Positions 44,887 to 53,769 of a stretch of 64,000 nucleotides of DNA are shown here, in pieces (position 1 is the first letter of the stretch; every line of letters begins with the position of its first letter). The position numbers and the translations under genes were made by a program. Where the stretch lies: the NCBI RefSeq assembly GCF_900290275.1, contig NZ_LT985325.1, positions 298,808-362,807 on the forward strand, written 5' to 3'. Below the pieces are notes generated by a model. The model was not told the DNA's origin and ran no database searches. It was given only the letters and a program-made list of their open reading frames with translations. This DNA is from Prevotella merdae (lineage in GTDB: Bacteria > Bacteroidota > Bacteroidia > Bacteroidales > Bacteroidaceae).

Positions 44887-46209
44887 ATGAAAAGAATATT
44901 GTTCACATTTTCCTTGACACTTCTTGCCTCGTATTCGATGGGGCAGGAAGTGTTGTCGTTGAGTAGATGCCTACAGATGGGCATTGAAAGAAATCTTAAC
45001 TTGAAGACATATGAGGGTAATGTGCTTAAGGGTAAGCACAATATCAGTGAGAACCGTTCGCGCCTATTGCCACAGATTAATATCGGTGCTGCGCTAAACG
45101 ATAACTTCACTCCTCCGGTGTCGGTTACTGACGGTTCGGCTTATGGTAAGCCATACAATGTTACTAAAACGTTGCAGTATAACTCGTCGGTAAGTATCCA
45201 ATTGCAAATGCCGTTATATAGCCAGACGGCTCTTACTGCCTTGGACATTTCCAAGACACTCGACCAAATCAACAATCTTTCTTACGCGAAGGCAAAGGAG
45301 GACTTGATAGTGCAGATAAGTAAGATGTATTATCTTGCTCAGAACACTGAGGAGCAAATAGGCATTATCAAGGACAATATCAAGCGCCTTGAGGAGTTGC
45401 GCGATATTACACAGGCTTTCCATGATAACGACATGGCCCTTAGTGTGGATGTGAAGCGTGTGAACGTGAACCTTGAGAATCTTAGCGTGCAGTATGACAA
45501 TGCCAAGGCAATGCTTACTCAACAGTATAATATGCTGAAGTATGTAATAGACTATCCTGCCGACCAAGCTATTGCTGTGGAGAAGGCAGACATAGACAAG
45601 ACGGATATGGCTGCGCTTACCGGACTGAATGAGAACCTGTATGAGCTTCAGCTTTTGCGCACTCAGCAGAGTTTGGCAGAGAAACAGAAGAAGCTTGCCA
45701 AGGATGGATATATGCCTACGCTTGCGTTGATGGGCAATTGGACATATGCGGCATTTACTGATGAATTTAAAAACTGGTTTCATTCGGGTGAATCGAACCA
45801 TTGGTATAAGTCGAACGGTATAGGTATATCATTGCGTATTCCGGTGTTCGACGGTTTTGAGAAGCGTTCGAAGATAAGAAAGGCGCAGGTGGATATTGAC
45901 AATGCCAAATTGAAATACGAGGATGCGTTGAAGGGTATGCAGACTCAATATGCCAATGCTGTTAACGACCTTGCAAACAACCAACGCAACTATAGCAAGC
46001 AACGAGACAACTATCTGCTTGCTGAGGATGTGTATAAGGTGACAAGCGACAGATATCGCGAGGGTATTGCATCTATGACTGAAGTGTTGCAGGACGAAAT
46101 GAGCATGAGTGATGCTCAGAATAATTATCTAACGGCTCATTTTAATTATCAGGTGTCGAACTTGACATTGCTGAAACTGACGGGAGAGTTGAAAAAACTC
46201 ACGAAGTGA
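44887..46209 (+). CDS. TolC-family outer membrane efflux protein
   Basis: 440 aa. Signal peptide MKRILFTFSLTLLASYSMG, then the two-repeat OEP layout: LSLSRCLQMGIERNLNLKTY and GKHNISENRSRLLPQINIG, with the second repeat around IRKAQVDIDNAKLKYEDALK, and a final NYLTAHFNYQVSNLTLLKLT. Forms the outer membrane channel of a tripartite pump with the HlyD/EmrA and MFS proteins downstream. 297 nt to the next gene is filled with repeats, yet the order suggests one functional unit. Confidence 0.92.
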   Translation: MKRILFTFSLTLLASYSMGQEVLSLSRCLQMGIERNLNLKTYEGNVLKGKHNISENRSRLLPQINIGAALNDNFTPPVSVTDGSAYGKPYNVTKTLQYNSSVSIQLQMPLYSQTALTALDISKTLDQINNLSYAKAKEDLIVQISKMYYLAQNTEEQIGIIKDNIKRLEELRDITQAFHDNDMALSVDVKRVNVNLENLSVQYDNAKAMLTQQYNMLKYVIDYPADQAIAVEKADIDKTDMAALTGLNENLYELQLLRTQQSLAEKQKKLAKDGYMPTLALMGNWTYAAFTDEFKNWFHSGESNHWYKSNGIGISLRIPVFDGFEKRSKIRKAQVDIDNAKLKYEDALKGMQTQYANAVNDLANNQRNYSKQRDNYLLAEDVYKVTSDRYREGIASMTEVLQDEMSMSDAQNNYLTAHFNYQVSNLTLLKLTGELKKLTK

Positions 46210-46218
46210 GTTTTTCTG

Positions 46219-46435
46219 AATTAGGAATTTTGAGTTAGGAATTAGGAGTTTTTCTGAATTAGGAGTTAGGAATTACGAATTAGGAGTTGTTCTCGGCTTC
46301 GCCTGCGATTATGAATTATTCAATTTGGTATTTTATAGTAGCGGAGGTCTCCGGCCTCCGCAGCATCAAACGATAAGCTATAAAGTATCTTGACATCACC
46401 GCTTGCTGCGGAAATTGAAGACCTCCGCTACTATA
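46219..46435. repeat. Repeat block: reverse-complement low-complexity copy plus palindromic REP-like element
   Basis: 46219-46320 is copy 3 of the TAACTCC family (see 7753-7893) in inverse orientation, including GGCTTCGCCTGCGATTATG. 46334-46350 and 46419-46435 are perfect 17-bp inverted arms, TATAGTAGCGGAGGTCT and AGACCTCCGCTACTATA, with a second GGTCTCCGGCC stem inside. The right arm ends CTATACAAAC, like the tail start of hairpin repeats A and B. Confidence 0.75.
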
Positions 46436-46506
46436 CAAACAGCATTTTGACATTGCATATAAACTGTAAGTTGCATTGCATTATAAAAACAATATAATTA
46501 AATAAA

Positions 46507-47643
46507 ATGGAAACAAATAACAGCAACACAAACAATATAAATAACAACGAGGTAAACAACAGTGAGAATGGCAATAAGTCGACACACGAGCTTACTGCCA
46601 AGCAACTTAAGCGCCAGCGCATACGCCAATTGGTTGTGAGTATGATTGGTGTGGCTATCCTTGTATGGGGAATTGTAAAGATAGGCTGTATGTTTATGGA
46701 CTATAAGAGCAACGAGAAGAGCGACGACGCGCAAGTGGAACAGTATATCTCGCCAGTGAATATGCGTGCCTCGGGATATATAAAGAAGATATACTTCAAG
46801 GAACATCAGGATGTAAAGAAGGGTGATACACTACTTGTTCTTGACGATCGTGAGTATCGTATACGTGTGATGGAGGCTGAGGCTGCACTTAAGGACGCTA
46901 TGGCAGGTGCCAATGTTGTGGATGCTTCGTTGCAGACAACACAGACATCGGCTACTGTTTACGAGGCTTCGATTGCCGAGATTGAGATACGTCTTGCAAA
47001 GCTTGACAAGGACCGTCAGCGATATCAGAATCTTGTGGCACGTAATGCCGCTACACCTATTCAACTTGAACAGATTGAGACTGAATATAACGCCACAAAG
47101 AAGAAACTTGATGCTGTGCGCCGTCAGCAGAAGGCTGCATACTCGGGTGTTAACGAGGTGCAGACACGCAAGAAGAATACTGCTGCTGCAATAGAACGTG
47201 CGCAGGCTGCTTTGGAAATGGCAAAGCTTAACCTGTCTTATTGTGTAGTTACTGCTCCTTGCGATGGCAAACTTGGTCGTCGTGCATTGGAGGAAGGACA
47301 ATTGGTTAACGCTGCTCAGACCATTACATATATTATGCCTGACACACAGAAGTGGGTTATTGCCAACTATAAGGAGACACAAGTGGAGAAGCTATATGTA
47401 GGACAGAAGGTGACAATGACCGTAGATGCTTTTGAGGGTAAGGAGTTTCAGGGCAAGATAACAGCTATATCAGGTGCTACAGGCTCTAAATACTCGCTTG
47501 TACCTACAGACAACTCAGCTGGCAACTTTGTAAAGATTCAGCAGCGTGTGCCAGTGCGCATAGAGTTTGAGGGAATATCCAAGGAAGACAACGATAAGTT
47601 GGCTGCCGGAATGATGGTTGTAGTAAAGGCTCAACTTAAGTAA
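46507..47643 (+). CDS. HlyD/EmrA-type periplasmic adaptor (membrane fusion protein)
   Basis: 378 aa. Cytoplasmic Asn-rich N-terminus, one TM helix (VVSMIGVAILVWGIVKIG, residues ~45-62), then biotinyl-lipoyl-like half motifs around VNMRASGYIKKIYFKEHQDV, a coiled-coil hairpin (residues ~120-245) and LSYCVVTAPCDGKLGRRALE followed by the beta-barrel part. Links the MFS pump to the TolC channel. ATG is 1 nt overlapping the MFS start with its TAATG end. Confidence 0.9.
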   Translation: METNNSNTNNINNNEVNNSENGNKSTHELTAKQLKRQRIRQLVVSMIGVAILVWGIVKIGCMFMDYKSNEKSDDAQVEQYISPVNMRASGYIKKIYFKEHQDVKKGDTLLVLDDREYRIRVMEAEAALKDAMAGANVVDASLQTTQTSATVYEASIAEIEIRLAKLDKDRQRYQNLVARNAATPIQLEQIETEYNATKKKLDAVRRQQKAAYSGVNEVQTRKKNTAAAIERAQAALEMAKLNLSYCVVTAPCDGKLGRRALEEGQLVNAAQTITYIMPDTQKWVIANYKETQVEKLYVGQKVTMTVDAFEGKEFQGKITAISGATGSKYSLVPTDNSAGNFVKIQQRVPVRIEFEGISKEDNDKLAAGMMVVVKAQLK

Positions 47644-49340
47644 TGACACAAGCAGAGATATATACGGCGGTGCCTGAGCATCTGCCTAAGAATTTTCCGT
47701 TCTATAACTGGGTGCCAAAGCCTCTTGGCATTGCCTTTCTCGTCATTCTTTTCATACCTATCATGACGGTAAGCGGTGCCTACACCGTAAACAGTAGTGA
47801 GATGGTGGGTGGGCTTGGCATCCAGTCGGAACATATTGCGTTCATTAGCTTTGTAACGTCAATAGGTATGGCGGCATTCTCGCCATTCTTCTATTCACTG
47901 GTTAGTGTACGACGTCAGAAGCTAATGAGTTTGGTAGGCTTCTCTTTGCTTGCCATACAGAGTTATATATGTGCCAATACAGACAGCCTGTTTATCCTTG
48001 CTCTCAACAGCTTGATAATGGGTTTTGTAAGGCAGACATTACTGATGTGCAATCTCTTCACGCTTATCAAGTATGGCTTTGGTATAGAGGCAACGCGCAA
48101 CGTTACGCCTGGCAATGAGCCAATGGATGAGGCAGGATGGGATGCACTTGATACAGAGAAGAAGGCGAGTCAGCCTATTATCTACTTCTTCTTTATGTTG
48201 CTGGGACAGATAGGTACGTGGATAACAGCATGGTTTGCATACAACTATCATTGGCAGATGGTGTACTATGCAATGTTGGGTGCCATACTTGTGGCGCTGC
48301 TGATAACATTGGTTTGCATGCCTTATAATCCGTATCCTACCAAGCGTGCGCCACTGTCGTTCTCTAAGTTTGGCAATGTGGTAGTGTTCTGTCTGATGTG
48401 CTGTTCGTTTGTATATGTTGCTGTATATGGCAAGGTGTACGACTGGTACAGTTCTCCATTGATATGTTGGGCTACTGTGATATGCGTGGTTTCCACCTTA
48501 TTATTTATATATCTGGAGAAGACACGCCGTTCGCCATACTTTATGCTTAAGGTATTTAAGTCGCGCAGCATTAAGGGAGGTATACTGTTATTCATCGGAC
48601 TGATGATATGCAACTCGAGTTCGATGCTTGTAAACATATTTGTTGGTGTGGGCATGAAGACAGACCAGATTCAGGTGGCAGCTCTTGGCAATTGGGTATT
48701 GCTGGGCTACTTCATAGGATTGGTAACTATACTCATCCTTAACAATAAGGGAGTTCACTTTAAGTGGTTCTTTGCCCTTGGCTTTATACTGATTGCAGCA
48801 GCCTCGCTGTTTATGTACTTTGAGGTGCAGACAGCCGGAATGTTGGAGCGTATGAAGTGGCCTGTAGTAATACGTGCAACGGGAATGATGCTGCTATATT
48901 CGCTTATAGCTGTTTATGCCAACCAGCGTATGCCGTACAAGTTGCTGTCTACATGGGTGTGCATAATGCTAACAGTACGTATGGTGATAGCACCAGGCAT
49001 TGGTTCGGCATTGTATCAGACGGTGTTCCAATATCGTCAGCAGTATTATATAACACGATATGCCCACGATTATGACCGTACAAATATAGAGACAGCCATG
49101 ACTTATGATCAGACAGCCCGTGGCATGCAGTATCAAGGCAAGAGCGAGACAGAAGCGCAGAACATGGCTGCAATGTCGGCTAAGGGCAAGGTACAGGTAC
49201 AGGCAACGTTGTCGGCTATAAAGGAGATGTCGGGTTGGACAATATATGCATGCCTTATACTTGCAGGCTTGATGCTTGTAGTGCCTTGGCCTAAGAGGGA
49301 CATATCTAAGGATACGAGGGAAGGGTATATAGAATATTAA
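47643..49340 (+). CDS. MFS transporter of EmrB/DHA2 type
   Basis: 565 aa with about 14 TM helices, starting FNWV-like YNWVPKPLGIAFLVILFIPI and ending GWTIYACLILAGLMLVVPWP. No classic EmrB motif C is obvious by eye, and a soluble loop near residues 455-520 is large (QYRQQYYITRYAHDYD and on). With the adaptor (1-nt overlap) and the TolC-like protein it makes a proton-driven tripartite exporter for toxic compounds or fatty acids. Substrate unknown; AraC gene follows. Confidence 0.85.
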   Translation: MTQAEIYTAVPEHLPKNFPFYNWVPKPLGIAFLVILFIPIMTVSGAYTVNSSEMVGGLGIQSEHIAFISFVTSIGMAAFSPFFYSLVSVRRQKLMSLVGFSLLAIQSYICANTDSLFILALNSLIMGFVRQTLLMCNLFTLIKYGFGIEATRNVTPGNEPMDEAGWDALDTEKKASQPIIYFFFMLLGQIGTWITAWFAYNYHWQMVYYAMLGAILVALLITLVCMPYNPYPTKRAPLSFSKFGNVVVFCLMCCSFVYVAVYGKVYDWYSSPLICWATVICVVSTLLFIYLEKTRRSPYFMLKVFKSRSIKGGILLFIGLMICNSSSMLVNIFVGVGMKTDQIQVAALGNWVLLGYFIGLVTILILNNKGVHFKWFFALGFILIAAASLFMYFEVQTAGMLERMKWPVVIRATGMMLLYSLIAVYANQRMPYKLLSTWVCIMLTVRMVIAPGIGSALYQTVFQYRQQYYITRYAHDYDRTNIETAMTYDQTARGMQYQGKSETEAQNMAAMSAKGKVQVQATLSAIKEMSGWTIYACLILAGLMLVVPWPKRDISKDTREGYIEY

Positions 49341-49355
49341 TAAGCCCCAACTACA

Positions 49356-49400
49356 ACCGCTCCTCCAATATGGTGGGGCGGTATGTTTTTTTTATTTTTT
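49356..49400 (+). terminator. Rho-independent terminator after the efflux operon
   Basis: Stem ACCGCTCCTCC / GGTGGGGCGGT (49356-49382) with an AATAT loop, followed by ATGTTTTTTTTTATTTTTT. Two positions are G-T or mismatched. It lies 16 nt after the MFS stop. Confidence 0.8.
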
Positions 49401-49428
49401 GTTATTCCATATATTTTTGCTAAATTTG
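49398..49428 (+). promoter_or_regulatory. Promoter of the AraC-type regulator gene
   Basis: TTTG (49398-49401), 19-nt spacer, TAAATTTG (49421-49428). This is an exact match to the Bacteroidetes consensus TTTG-N19-TAnnTTTG, 23 nt before the start codon. The terminator T-tract overlaps the -33 element. Confidence 0.75.
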
Positions 49429-49450
49429 TCGCGTACAAACGGCTAAAGTA

Positions 49451-50326
49451 ATGAAGAATAGCAATAACGACATAGATATACTCGAACAGCAGATGGCCAA
49501 CAATGAGGACATCTGCTGTTCGTGTGGTAATATACAGTCTTTTCCGAAAATATTTTTTGACAACTTCCGCGTTGCTGATGTGGGCATTATAGTGTGCACA
49601 TCGGGTAGGTTTAAGTTTAGTTGTGAGGACGTGGAATATGTGGTAAACAAAGGCGAGACTGTTTTTATATCGCACAATGTTTACTTTTCGGTTATTGATC
49701 ACAGTGCCGACAGCTCTGTGGTTATTATTCTTTATCGCGTAGATTCTATACGCGACATCCTTGGCAGTACCGTTGTCGGGATGCGATTCATAGAGATGCT
49801 TAATCCAAGGGCGTGCTGGGTGATGCACACAGGACATGAGGATGAGTTGACAAAATACTCAGAACTATTGGCTGTGGGCAACCGATACAGTAATGTCTTT
49901 GCCGCTAACGAACGTAGACTGCTATTGCTATCGCTTACGTATAGGCTTTGCAGCATATTCCATGAAATGTCGAAGGAAGGGGATAATGCGCCAAGTAGAA
50001 AACTTGAGACATATATGCAGCTGATGCAGTTGATAGACCAATATTATATAAAGGAGAGGGGGGTGAGGTTTTATGCCGACAGGTTGTGCCTGTCGCCAAA
50101 ATACTTGACCTCGCTTGTTAAGTCGGTGTCGGGCAACAGCGTTCAGCAACTTGTGTTCAAGTCGATAACAAAAAAGGCCATCTCCTTAATCTCTACTACA
50201 GATAAGAGTATTAAGGAGATAGCCGATTATCTAAATTTTCCCAATGCATCAGCCTTCGGCACATTCTTTAAGAAACAAGTGGGAATGTCGCCTATGAATT
50301 ATAGGCAGAGCGAAATGATTACTTAA
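49451..50326 (+). CDS. AraC-family transcriptional regulator
   Basis: 291 aa. N-terminal cupin-like sensing part (CTSGRFKFSCEDVEYVVNKG, FISHNVYFSVI), C-terminal two helix-turn-helix AraC domain: YADRLCLSPKYLTSLVKSVS, then KEIADYLNFPNASAFGTFFK and the ending VGMSPMNYRQ. Likely controls the adjacent efflux operon, by position. Its 3' end overlaps by 8 nt, convergently, with the minus-strand gene ending at 50319. Confidence 0.92.
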   Translation: MKNSNNDIDILEQQMANNEDICCSCGNIQSFPKIFFDNFRVADVGIIVCTSGRFKFSCEDVEYVVNKGETVFISHNVYFSVIDHSADSSVVIILYRVDSIRDILGSTVVGMRFIEMLNPRACWVMHTGHEDELTKYSELLAVGNRYSNVFAANERRLLLLSLTYRLCSIFHEMSKEGDNAPSRKLETYMQLMQLIDQYYIKERGVRFYADRLCLSPKYLTSLVKSVSGNSVQQLVFKSITKKAISLISTTDKSIKEIADYLNFPNASAFGTFFKKQVGMSPMNYRQSEMIT

Positions 50327-52028
50327 CAATCTTGATGGTCTGATTGCCAGCCTTAACCATATAGATGCCAGCTGCTACATTAGCGAGCGACATAGAAGAT
50401 GCATTGTTAGCCTTCTTTACAAGCATGCCGCTTGCGGTGTAGAGGTAGATATCGGCAGCCTTAGCGAGGGTAACGGTGTTGTTGTTCCAGCTAATAGTGT
50501 TGCCGTTTGCAGTGAGCTGCTTAACACCAGTATCCTCTCCATCTTTGTAGAAGTTGTATGTATATACGCCTTCTGTAGGATTCTCGTCAGCCTTGTTGTC
50601 ACTTTGAGTGATAGTATAAATATCGTTGTGTGCTACAGAGGTGGCAAAGATAGCATCGGTACCAGCCTCAACCTTCATCTCAGAAGGAACAGTTTCGATA
50701 TCGATATAGAAGTTGAGAGGAGTTTCTACAACATGTCCGCTTGTTTGTTCTGCCCAACCAGTAAGCTGCACATCACCATTAAAGACAGCCATGCCAGTTA
50801 CAACCTCAGCCTTCTTGTTTACATCACCCTCATCGTAACCACTTGTAAGTGCCCAGTTCTTAGACAAGTCGGTTGCCTTAATACTTGCAATATAAGTATC
50901 GCAACCACCAACGTATGCCTTGGTATTATCAAACGGGAAAGTCTCATTGAATGTACCAGCCAAGTAGATATTGCCATTGTATAAAGTCATCTGGTCAATA
51001 GTATTGAACTTGGCATCGCGCAGATTGTTGTCAATCTTAGAGTGGTATGTCTTTGTTGCTGTGATGTTGCCATTCTCGATAGTAGCAAAGATATAGGCGT
51101 GCTCGTATTTGGTCTCCTCGCCTGTAACACTATTAAGCAAGTCGGTAATCTGCTTAGAATCGTTAGCCGACTTCAAAGTGAGATCGTTGCCATAAGCCAC
51201 GAAGGCAGCATATACCTTAGAGCCATCAGTTGTGAAATTGGCTTCATCAGCTCCGTAACCCACTTCTGTCTCCATATCTGTTGCAGCCAATTGTGCTACA
51301 AGCTCGGCATTGTCAAAGTTGGCTGACAATGAAACGATAGCTAAAGTAGGAACATCCCATGTGTAAATGCCAAACAAACTTCCGTACTGACCAACCAAAG
51401 CAAGGTTGTTAATATTGACGTTGCCTTGGAAAGAAGCGGCAAGATAAACCTTTCCGTTTGATGCTATTAGTTTAGAAGGGATGAAGTTAGGGTTTGGATC
51501 GCCGTATCCCTCGTCATTACGAGCCTGTTCTGGAATTACAACCTTTGAAGCCACATACTCACCTTCCTTGTTGTACTTAACGATGAAGGCAGAAACCTGA
51601 GCAGTCTTACCATCCATACCATTGATAATCTCCTTAGAGTCGCCATTGCCGTTGAGAATCTCAACCTTATCGGCGAACACGCCTGCAGCATATACATTGC
51701 CTTCAGTATCGTTGGTGACAGCTGTAATGGTGGCAGCACCCTTCAATCCGGCAGCCCACTTCTTGTTTCCTGCCTTGTCGTACTTAGCAATGAAAGCACT
51801 TGTTGCGATAGGCTCAAGATAGCTGCTTGCAAACTCAATATCCTTAGTATAAGTACCAGTAACAATGGCATTGCCCTCATTGTCTATAGTCATGGCTGAG
51901 CCACGCTGCATGTCGGCTACCTGCTCTGTTGTAGCAAGGTTGGCTGTCCATGTAGGAGCTGCATTCTCTTCTGCATTGGCAACTATCGTAGCCAATGCCA
52001 ACATAACAGAAAAAGTAAATTTCTTCAT
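50319..52028 (-). CDS. Secreted protein with type IX secretion sorting domain
   Basis: 569 aa. Signal peptide MKKFTFSVMLALATIVANA, a long beta-rich body with SBBP/beta-propeller-like repeats (GNAIVTGTYTKDIEF, GNVYAAGVFADKVEI, GKVYLAASFQGNVNI, NGNIYLAGTFNETFPF) and a C-terminal T9SS type A sorting domain (DIYLYTASGMLVKKANN, then AAGIYMVKAGNQTIKIVK). Exported and anchored at the cell surface or released. Last gene of the minus-strand cluster, separated from SusD by a MITE-like element. The repeated GxxYxAGxF segments argue for a propeller. Confidence 0.85.
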   Translation of the reverse strand: MKKFTFSVMLALATIVANAEENAAPTWTANLATTEQVADMQRGSAMTIDNEGNAIVTGTYTKDIEFASSYLEPIATSAFIAKYDKAGNKKWAAGLKGAATITAVTNDTEGNVYAAGVFADKVEILNGNGDSKEIINGMDGKTAQVSAFIVKYNKEGEYVASKVVIPEQARNDEGYGDPNPNFIPSKLIASNGKVYLAASFQGNVNINNLALVGQYGSLFGIYTWDVPTLAIVSLSANFDNAELVAQLAATDMETEVGYGADEANFTTDGSKVYAAFVAYGNDLTLKSANDSKQITDLLNSVTGEETKYEHAYIFATIENGNITATKTYHSKIDNNLRDAKFNTIDQMTLYNGNIYLAGTFNETFPFDNTKAYVGGCDTYIASIKATDLSKNWALTSGYDEGDVNKKAEVVTGMAVFNGDVQLTGWAEQTSGHVVETPLNFYIDIETVPSEMKVEAGTDAIFATSVAHNDIYTITQSDNKADENPTEGVYTYNFYKDGEDTGVKQLTANGNTISWNNNTVTLAKAADIYLYTASGMLVKKANNASSMSLANVAAGIYMVKAGNQTIKIVK

Positions 52029-52092
52029 ATGCTAAAAATTTTTTAGTTTGTATACCTTATTATATATGTATATTATACCTTATTATATATAT

Positions 52093-52266
52093 GGAGGGTG
52101 TGTCAAAAGTTTCAAGTGGTACGCCCCGAAGGGGCAGAAGCGTTGATAATGAATGCTTTTGCCCTTACATGGCGTATTATTATAATATCCGTTTACCCGG
52201 CGCTGCCCTGGGCCAGGAGCAATTTGGGCTTTCAGCCCGCATTGTTTGAGTTTTGATACACCCTCC
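52093..52266. mobile_element. MITE-like palindromic element, copy 1 (174 bp)
   Basis: Imperfect terminal inverted repeats GGAGGGTGTGTCAAAA / TTTTGATACACCCTCC (16 bp, one mismatch), with internal stems (GCCCCGAAGGGGC, GGGCTTTCAGCCC) and no ORF. It is the reverse complement of, and about 70 bp shorter than, the element at 63558-63799. Adjacent at 52051-52090 is a 17-bp direct duplication TATACCTTATTATATAT (copies 23 bp apart). The TIR resembles IS-derived MITEs of Bacteroidetes; the parent transposase is not in the window. Confidence 0.8.
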
Positions 52267-52302
52267 AATTTAAGTCAAGCACTGGAGTACTGATTATTCC
52301 GG

Positions 52303-53712
52303 TTATTTATTCCACTTCTCGATATTGGGGTTAGCCTCTACAGCTTCGGTCGGGAATCGGAGTGTATAACGCGAGTCGTTCTCGTTGAGTTCAAAGTTGT
52401 GTACGATTTCTTCGTCACCCTTTTTTTCCTTATAGCTCTTGCTAAGTGCAGGGCGAGTGGTGCGACGAAGATCAAACCAACGATGTCCCTCAAAAGCAAG
52501 TTCTGCTGTGCGTTCGTTGTATATAGCCTTAAGCAAGTCGGCCTTCTGCATATTGTCAAGTTCTTTGGCATATGTTTTATACTTGGCAGATGCATATCTC
52601 TTAACCATAAGATCCTTGAGATATGTGCGTGCATCGTTAAGGTTATTGTCTGTAGCGTCAGCGTTATCAGCAGCCAGATTAGCAGCAGCCTCAGCAGCTA
52701 TGAGGTAAGCCTCGGCAGAACGGAAGCTGCAACGATATCCATCATTTCCCTTATCGCCATACTTGGTAAGGCTGTATGCGCTGGCAGTAATAGCCTTATA
52801 GTATAGAGACTTGCGCTTGTCGCCAGTGCGATAGGTATCAATAAGCGCCTTGTTGGGTTCGCCAATCTTGATATATCCAGAGGTCATAACCTGCTCCAAT
52901 GCAACGATGCTCTCAACCGACTTGTAGTAGTTAGGCAGAACCTTAGATGTATTAAGGTCTTCCAAGGTGCCATGTTTCTCTATTACTGTCTTGGCTTCTG
53001 CCAATGCATTCTGCCAGTCGCCCTTGTATAGATAAACTCTTGCCAATAGTGCGTCGGCCGAAATCTTATTAAATCGATAGGTAAAGCCCTCGTCCCAAGT
53101 GTCCACAGTAAGGTACTTCTTGGCATTGTTTATGTCGTCTATCACCTGCTGGTATACCTGCTCAAGACTGTTGCATGACAGCACAGCATTGACATCAGCC
53201 ACCATAGAGAGAGGAATGCCACGTGTTGTAGCAGGATTGCAGTGTGTATAAGGCTCGGCATAGAGGTTAGCCAAAAGGAAGTGGCAATAGGCTCTCATCA
53301 TATAAGCCTCGCCCACCAACTGGTTGATCTCGTCGCTTGTGGCCTCAGTAATATTTGTCTGATGCTCGATGATATAGTTGGCTATATATATAGCGTGATA
53401 GTATCGACGCCATCCAAACGACACCGTAGTGCTTTGTTGCTTGAGGTCGTTCCATGCCCATATGTCAAAGTATGAGTCGTAATCCTCTGATGATGTTGCA
53501 TCCTTGCTCAGTGTCATCTCGTCGCTGCGCAATGTAGACAGTCCACGGTCTTCAGGGAAGTTCTTGTATTCGTATGTTAGCAAGGCTCTATATTCCTTGC
53601 CTGTCTTGGCTATAACCTTTCCGGTAGGGGTGATGTCGAGAAAGTCGTTGCAACTGGTAAGTGTCAACGCAGCCAAGAGCATGGCGATGCCCATCAGATA
53701 TTTTCTTTTCAT
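52303..53712 (-). CDS. SusD/RagB-family nutrient-binding lipoprotein
   Basis: 469 aa starting at the ATG at 53712; an upstream ATG at 53760 is less likely because the lipoprotein signal MKRKYLMGIAMLLAALTLTS follows directly. Lipobox at TSC-N. TPR-like helical segments of SusD (RYYHAIYIANYIIE, GEAYMMRAYCHFLLANLYAE, AFEGHRWFDLRR) are visible. Sits outside the outer membrane on the SusC channel to bind glycan or peptide ligands. 57 nt after the SusC gene in the same operon. Confidence 0.95.
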   Translation of the reverse strand: MKRKYLMGIAMLLAALTLTSCNDFLDITPTGKVIAKTGKEYRALLTYEYKNFPEDRGLSTLRSDEMTLSKDATSSEDYDSYFDIWAWNDLKQQSTTVSFGWRRYYHAIYIANYIIEHQTNITEATSDEINQLVGEAYMMRAYCHFLLANLYAEPYTHCNPATTRGIPLSMVADVNAVLSCNSLEQVYQQVIDDINNAKKYLTVDTWDEGFTYRFNKISADALLARVYLYKGDWQNALAEAKTVIEKHGTLEDLNTSKVLPNYYKSVESIVALEQVMTSGYIKIGEPNKALIDTYRTGDKRKSLYYKAITASAYSLTKYGDKGNDGYRCSFRSAEAYLIAAEAAANLAADNADATDNNLNDARTYLKDLMVKRYASAKYKTYAKELDNMQKADLLKAIYNERTAELAFEGHRWFDLRRTTRPALSKSYKEKKGDEEIVHNFELNENDSRYTLRFPTEAVEANPNIEKWNK

Positions 53713-53769
53713 TGTGTTCAATCTTTTAGAATTATATATCCCTTTCTTTTCCAAACTCACGTTTCCTTT

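Noticed and set aside
45214..45801. 195-codon minus-strand ORF inside the TolC-like gene
   Set aside because: Shadow of a clear OEP-family gene; no protein-like motif.
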